Shown here: positions 7,101 through 9,785 of the stretch, piece after piece
Layout of the letters: every line of letters starts with the position of its first letter
How positions within the stretch are numbered: position 1 is the first letter of the stretch
NCBI GenBank assembly: GCA_947487925.1
Contig: CANLCA010000065.1
Coordinates: 1 to 9,785 of the forward strand
Direction: 5' to 3'
Source: Verrucomicrobiales bacterium
GTDB taxonomy: Bacteria > Verrucomicrobiota > Verrucomicrobiia > Limisphaerales > F1-80-MAGS106
Length of the DNA stretch: 9,785 nt
Program-made: the position numbers and the translations under genes
The notes under the pieces: generated by a model
The model's input: only the letters and a program-made list of their open reading frames with translations
What the model was told of the DNA's origin: nothing
The model's database searches: none

Positions 7101-9780
7101 TGAGAACTCCATCCACATACGCCACCCAGACCGGCCCATCAGGTTTGGTCAAATCAAACATCCCGATGCCGGTGCACCCGTAGCTCGCCACAATCTCAAG
7201 AACCTCGTCCGCATCGAGATTGCCCACCGCGGGCAACAGCTCCGGGGCGTCGCCTTCAAAGTCGCAGGGAGATATCGCCCACCGCCTCACAATCTCCCCT
7301 TTCCGGTTCAACACACTGAGTTGTCTGTATTCAGTCCCTGAGATCGGCACGGTTTCCCTCGATAGCGCGATCAACTCCAAAAATCCGTCGCGATCCAGAT
7401 CGGCAAGCACCTTGCCGAGATTGCCCGCGTTCATCTTTACCGGCCAGCCATCGCCCAGCGGGGATCCATCCCAGCGAAATGCGAATATTTGGCTGCCAGC
7501 GCCGGCATCCACGAAGATCTCGGGACGCCCATCCCCATCCATGTCCCCAACAACAGGAACGTCGCTGTACGGCTCCCCGATGCCCAGGACCCGCGACCAG
7601 AACAAGGTGCCATCCACCCGAAACACCTTAAGTTCCGCGGGCCGGCCTTCGTCGTTGCCATGATCCAACAGGAGGATCTCTTGAACCCCGTCCCCATCGA
7701 GATCCACAGCCGCCGGCTGTCTCCAGTCTTCAACGGGAAACCCACTGGAAATAGGCAAGTAACGGGGCCAGCCCGGCCGTAACTGACCGTCCAGATAAAG
7801 CATCGGCACCTGGTGTTCAGCAATGGTTTGACCGCCCTTGCGGGCGACCAAACGGAGCGTGTAGAATTGGTTCGGCGCCATCCGGCTTGTGTCCCATCGG
7901 GCCAGCGTCTGCCGAAGAACTTCCCCGCGTCCCCCAGCCACCATCTCCAGCCCCTCTGCCGTCCATGCTGTAGGCGACCAGCCTACTCCGTAATCCACTG
8001 TGTATTCGAGCCCGGCGCCGAAAACGGATCCCGTGATGTCAACGAGTGTGCCTGCGCGCAAGACATCGTTGTTCAACGGAAAGGTGATGCGCACGTTCCG
8101 GACGTTGACGATCTCCTGGGTCTTGGCAACCTGTCCGGAAAGCCCCGTCACCGTCAACCGAAACGTGTGATTTCCCTCGTTCAAAACGGACGTGTCAAAC
8201 CCGCCCGCCAAAATCCCGTCTGCCACAGGATTTGTCCCCCGATTCAACACGCGCCATCCCTCCGGAACGGAACTGTCCTCCACCGCCACTTCATACGAGG
8301 CGAAAGTTTCCCCCTGAGCCGAACCCAATACATCCAGGAAACCCTGCGTTAATTCGGGCAGGTTCAACCGCGCCTCCGGCAAACGCTCCCGAATGCTCAA
8401 CGCCCTCGCGGCGTTCAGCCGCCCAACCCCTAACGGATGGTCCGTACTCACCCTGTCCGCCGTATTCATCAGGACGTTCTCCACATCGGTGTTTGTAAAC
8501 TCCGGGTGCAGCGCAAAGATTAAAGCGGCCACTCCGGAAACATGCGGCGCCGCCATTGACGTCCCGCTCGAGGTCTCGTACGAAGCATCCGGGTAAGTGG
8601 ATAGAATTTCGACGCCTGGCGCTGACAAATCGACGTACTTTCCAAAGTTAGAAAAAAAAGCCCGTTGATCCTTCCCGTCGGTGGCCGCCACAGCGAGGGT
8701 GACCGGGTAAATCGCCGGTGACGGCGCAGCGTCGGTATGCTCATTGCCCGCGGCGGCCACAAAAACGATGCCGGCGCGGTGTGCGCGGTTCACCGCCTCC
8801 TCCAAGGCCAGGCTTTTATCCGTTCCACCCCAGCTGGCGTTGATCACCTGAGCCTTCTTGTCGATTGCATACTCGATCGCTTCAATGACATGCGCGATGT
8901 CCGAATTCCCAGTGTCGTCAAACGCTTTCAGCGCCATCAAGGAAACCTTCCAACAAACCCCGGCCACACCCATCTGGTTGTTCCCTTCCGCCCCAATAAT
9001 CCCCGCAACGTGGGTGCCGTGGCTTAGGTCATCGAACGGGTCCCCATCTCTAGAAACAAAGTCGTAGCCATGCAGGTCATCGACATACCCGTCGCCATCG
9101 TCGTCCTCCCCATTCTCCGCTTTCTCCCCCGGGTTGGTCCAGATGTTGTGGAGAAGGTCCGGGTGGAAAAAATCGATCCCGGTGTCGATCACAGCCACAA
9201 TCACTCTGCGATCTCCATCGGTGATTTTCCACGCCTCCGTCATGCCCAAGTCTGCCCCGTCCTTGCCCGCTCCTTGTCCCGTGTTGCGCATGGACCATTG
9301 CCTTGAAAACTCGATGTCATCGGGGAAGGGCTTTGAGGGAAGGGCGGCGCCGAATAAGCGCAACCGGTAGTTGGGCTCTGCGTAAACAACACCTTCACTC
9401 TGCTGCAAACGCCGCAATACCCCTGGTGTGGCCCCCGGATCCCTCATCCGCAACACACAAAGATGACTCAGCAAGGCCTCGTCATCCGTGGCGATGCCTT
9501 GTCTTTGGACCCGGGCAGCGGTCTGCTTTTGAGGCTCGAGATGGCGAATCGTCCCGTTCCACTGCTCCAGCAATGCCTGCCTTCGCACCCGCGGAAAACC
9601 CTCGCGAAACCGCACAACTATTTCCCCGGGCACCGCGTCCACTGCCCTGGCTTGCGCGGCCTCAAAATCCTCCCCAAACGCGTTCCCTACCAGCAGCAAG
9701 ATCGCTGCAAGCCACCCAGCCACCCACCAAGAAACTCGAAGCTCTCGCCCAACATGATCCAGCAAACTCCCCCGGTCCAC
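4168..9780 (-). CDS. Giant secreted subtilisin-like (S8) protease with FG-GAP and tandem-95 repeats
   Basis: This is an exported modular serine endopeptidase of about 1870 residues, probably acting outside the cell or on its surface. In order: signal peptide (hydrophobic WWVAGWLAAILLLVG, likely cut near residue 36); I9-like propeptide (PGEIVVRF to VVYAEPNY, about 51-138); S8 domain (about 160-455) with Asp199 (VIDTGID), His254 (SHGTHVAG), oxyanion Asn346 (AAGNE) and Ser408 (GTSMAAPH), all intact; two Ig-like modules (about 480-655); eight FG-GAP loops (693-1086); a further Ig-like domain (about 1148-1240); six tandem-95/cadherin-like repeats (1244-1788); and a C-terminal module (about 1800-1870) ending RFYRAIVEFFPAE. 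No LPXTG motif or C-terminal membrane helix is present. The annotated start is GTG 9780, but the frame stays open to the window edge and TTG/CTG codons follow at 9765 and 9762, so the true start is uncertain. Protease activity is well supported. The substrate is unknown. Confidence 0.93.
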   Translation of the reverse strand: MDRGSLLDHVGRELRVSWWVAGWLAAILLLVGNAFGEDFEAAQARAVDAVPGEIVVRFREGFPRVRRQALLEQWNGTIRHLEPQKQTAARVQRQGIATDDEALLSHLCVLRMRDPGATPGVLRRLQQSEGVVYAEPNYRLRLFGAALPSKPFPDDIEFSRQWSMRNTGQGAGKDGADLGMTEAWKITDGDRRVIVAVIDTGIDFFHPDLLHNIWTNPGEKAENGEDDDGDGYVDDLHGYDFVSRDGDPFDDLSHGTHVAGIIGAEGNNQMGVAGVCWKVSLMALKAFDDTGNSDIAHVIEAIEYAIDKKAQVINASWGGTDKSLALEEAVNRAHRAGIVFVAAAGNEHTDAAPSPAIYPVTLAVAATDGKDQRAFFSNFGKYVDLSAPGVEILSTYPDASYETSSGTSMAAPHVSGVAALIFALHPEFTNTDVENVLMNTADRVSTDHPLGVGRLNAARALSIRERLPEARLNLPELTQGFLDVLGSAQGETFASYEVAVEDSSVPEGWRVLNRGTNPVADGILAGGFDTSVLNEGNHTFRLTVTGLSGQVAKTQEIVNVRNVRITFPLNNDVLRAGTLVDITGSVFGAGLEYTVDYGVGWSPTAWTAEGLEMVAGGRGEVLRQTLARWDTSRMAPNQFYTLRLVARKGGQTIAEHQVPMLYLDGQLRPGWPRYLPISSGFPVEDWRQPAAVDLDGDGVQEILLLDHGNDEGRPAELKVFRVDGTLFWSRVLGIGEPYSDVPVVGDMDGDGRPEIFVDAGAGSQIFAFRWDGSPLGDGWPVKMNAGNLGKVLADLDRDGFLELIALSRETVPISGTEYRQLSVLNRKGEIVRRWAISPCDFEGDAPELLPAVGNLDADEVLEIVASYGCTGIGMFDLTKPDGPVWVAYVDGVLKSSPVVGDLNGDGSNEIVVASHDEQDRNRGGVYVFDKLGKRWSNFPVLLEQSFVNSPALADFDGDGSLEICVVSSNPRQIHVLRQDGFEADGWPVGEGLRGTLKSGPVIGDVDGDGRPDVVAGVLGQMRQLVSFGDVSFAGGIMAWDFEGRRIRWGEPGGVGMLLMEAAGGGDRLKTSPVTLTDLDGNGKLDVVSVSIQEAAYSVGDDPVTRKNRSSIYVWEVPTPYEAAAMPWPAWQRDAGRGGYFVPSKKLNRAPVILPVPNQITRTGGQFFSIRLDRYVEDPNDPPSSMKWSVIGNGLLQAEVNGARRLVVTAPNPLWSGREELTLRATDPGGLSSEARVVFEMRPDYVAPLVLDDKVVVPEDGEIIFDPLANDIDSVGGGLRLLEFSKAEHGLVVAARGKGLRYTPAPDFFGSDSFTYTAIDSEGGFAMATAEITVTPVADAPLAETDRVIGEEDTLVQFDVLANDQDPDGDLFQVSGHTDPTQGVLTVLSSGQFTYLPGKDFFGSDRFTYTVRDTSGMEAVGEVLIATKPVLDLPVAKDQSLVLNRNQSKDITYSADNPDAGTLNYVVVDGPENGDLWTYPEVATYFPKKGFSGTDQFTYRARNGSEEGPLATVRLSVTANNNVPVATDLEMKTKPGRELTLPLGVKDDDETEDLDVRIRIPPEHGTLQGSGTNWVYQPFDGFLGNDRFEFTARDEESESEPGVVQILVTDVNTPPTASDRKVDVFVDTATPVALLAKDGENDPLRYEILSQPARGVLSGTAPALTYTPTQGFAGYDNLIFRVSDGIEPSAAATMILWVRSRNQTPVSTNLDFSVVNTRVLKGGLGVSDADGDLMRCPILKGPKNGKLLVQGTNFVYTARKGFVGTDTFTFRGWDGTRYSAIGRVSISVSSPTPVEKPSFEPLQLLSGGQMKLRLRAPVGYVCRIETSRDLISWTFAATLQFTQGAAEWVDPGDGVHQSRFYRAIVEFFPAE
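4417..6051 (-). repeat. Six tandem-95 / cadherin-like Ig repeats in the protease
   Basis: Six units of about 90 residues cover residues 1244-1788. Each ends with a pattern such as FFGSDSFTYTAIDSEG, FFGSDRFTYTVRD, FSGTDQFTYRARN, FLGNDRFEFTARD, FAGYDNLIFRVSD and FVGTDTFTFRGWD, followed by a strand. The first two keep the LANDxD start motif and the later ones lose it. They probably form an extended stalk or adhesion region. Confidence 0.85.
6391..7743 (-). repeat. Eight FG-GAP/VCBS calcium-loop repeats in the protease
   Basis: Acidic loops of the form D-x-D-G-D-G-x-x-E-I start at residues 693, 746, 794, 854, 901, 954, 1004 and 1077, about 50 residues apart, each preceded by a short hydrophobic strand such as PVVGD. 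This is the integrin-alpha-like beta-propeller pattern. The fourth copy (NLDADEVLEI) is degenerate and the eighth is spaced further out. The repeats are seen directly; a propeller fold and a binding role are inferred from the family. Confidence 0.85.
8416..9288 (-). other. S8 catalytic domain with acidic insertion
   Basis: Residues about 165-455 contain all four subtilase signature blocks in the usual order and spacing. Between the Asp and His blocks, residues 216-241 hold a very acidic loop (GEDDDGDGYVDD) resembling an EF-hand/dockerin-type calcium loop. Such loops occur in other fervidolysin-like S8 proteases. Calcium binding here is inferred. Confidence 0.88.
9673..9780 (-). other. Signal peptide of the S8 protease
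   Basis: Residues 1-36 from the GTG start have charged positions ending in ELRVS, then a hydrophobic, Trp/Leu/Ala-rich core and a small-residue end near NAFG before EDFE. This is a Sec-type signal peptide pattern. The exact cleavage site and the N-terminal extent before the Arg are not certain, because the start codon is uncertain. Confidence 0.75.
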
Positions 9781-9785
9781 CCGGC

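Noticed and set aside
1..9785. CRISPR array, tRNA, insertion sequence or attachment site
   Set aside because: No regularly spaced DNA repeats, tRNA-like folds, transposase motifs or flanking duplications were noticed. The repeats present are protein-coding modules.

Overview
The window appears to come from a moderately GC-rich Gram-negative bacterium, most likely a member of Verrucomicrobiota (Pedosphaera/Limisphaera-like). This rests mainly on the large secreted protein. Its mosaic of a subtilase, FG-GAP repeats and tandem Ig/cadherin-like repeats, plus a C-terminal module with 'RIETSRDLISW' and 'SRFYRA', is typical of surface proteins in that phylum. The taxonomic call is an inference from protein style, with no marker gene present.

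All genes lie on the minus strand and are read here from right to left. Region 1 (about 9780 to 4168) is one giant gene for an exported S8 (subtilisin-like) serine protease of about 1870 residues. It has a signal peptide, an I9-like propeptide, a complete Asp/His/Asn/Ser active site, two Ig-like linker modules, eight FG-GAP calcium-loop repeats, six tandem-95/cadherin-like repeats and the C-terminal module. Its reading frame is still open at the right edge, so the exact start is unsettled.

Region 2 is a 60-base gap (4108-4167) containing a perfect 6-bp-stem inverted repeat. No convincing promoter was seen in it.

Region 3 (4107 to 1, running off the left edge) is a compact three-gene operon that I read as a Wadjet (JetABC / MksFEB-type) SMC defence system. 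It consists of jetA (kleisin-like, DUF5716-like rather than DUF3375), a 10-base gap, jetB (DUF4194/MukE-like KITE subunit), a 4-base ATGA overlap, and jetC (SMC-like ATPase). JetC is visible only for its first 648 residues: the Walker A head half, the first coiled-coil arm, the hinge-like domain and the start of the return arm. In known Wadjet systems JetA, JetB and JetC form a DNA-loop-extruding motor and JetD is the nuclease that cuts small circular DNA such as plasmids. JetD is not in the window and would be expected to the left of position 1.

The window is almost entirely coding. No tRNA, rRNA, CRISPR array, insertion sequence, integrase or attachment site was seen, and no non-coding stretch exceeds 60 bases. 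The Wadjet operon is the biologically notable system here. It is a recognisable family rather than a wholly new one, but its JetA is divergent and its host lineage appears little studied.
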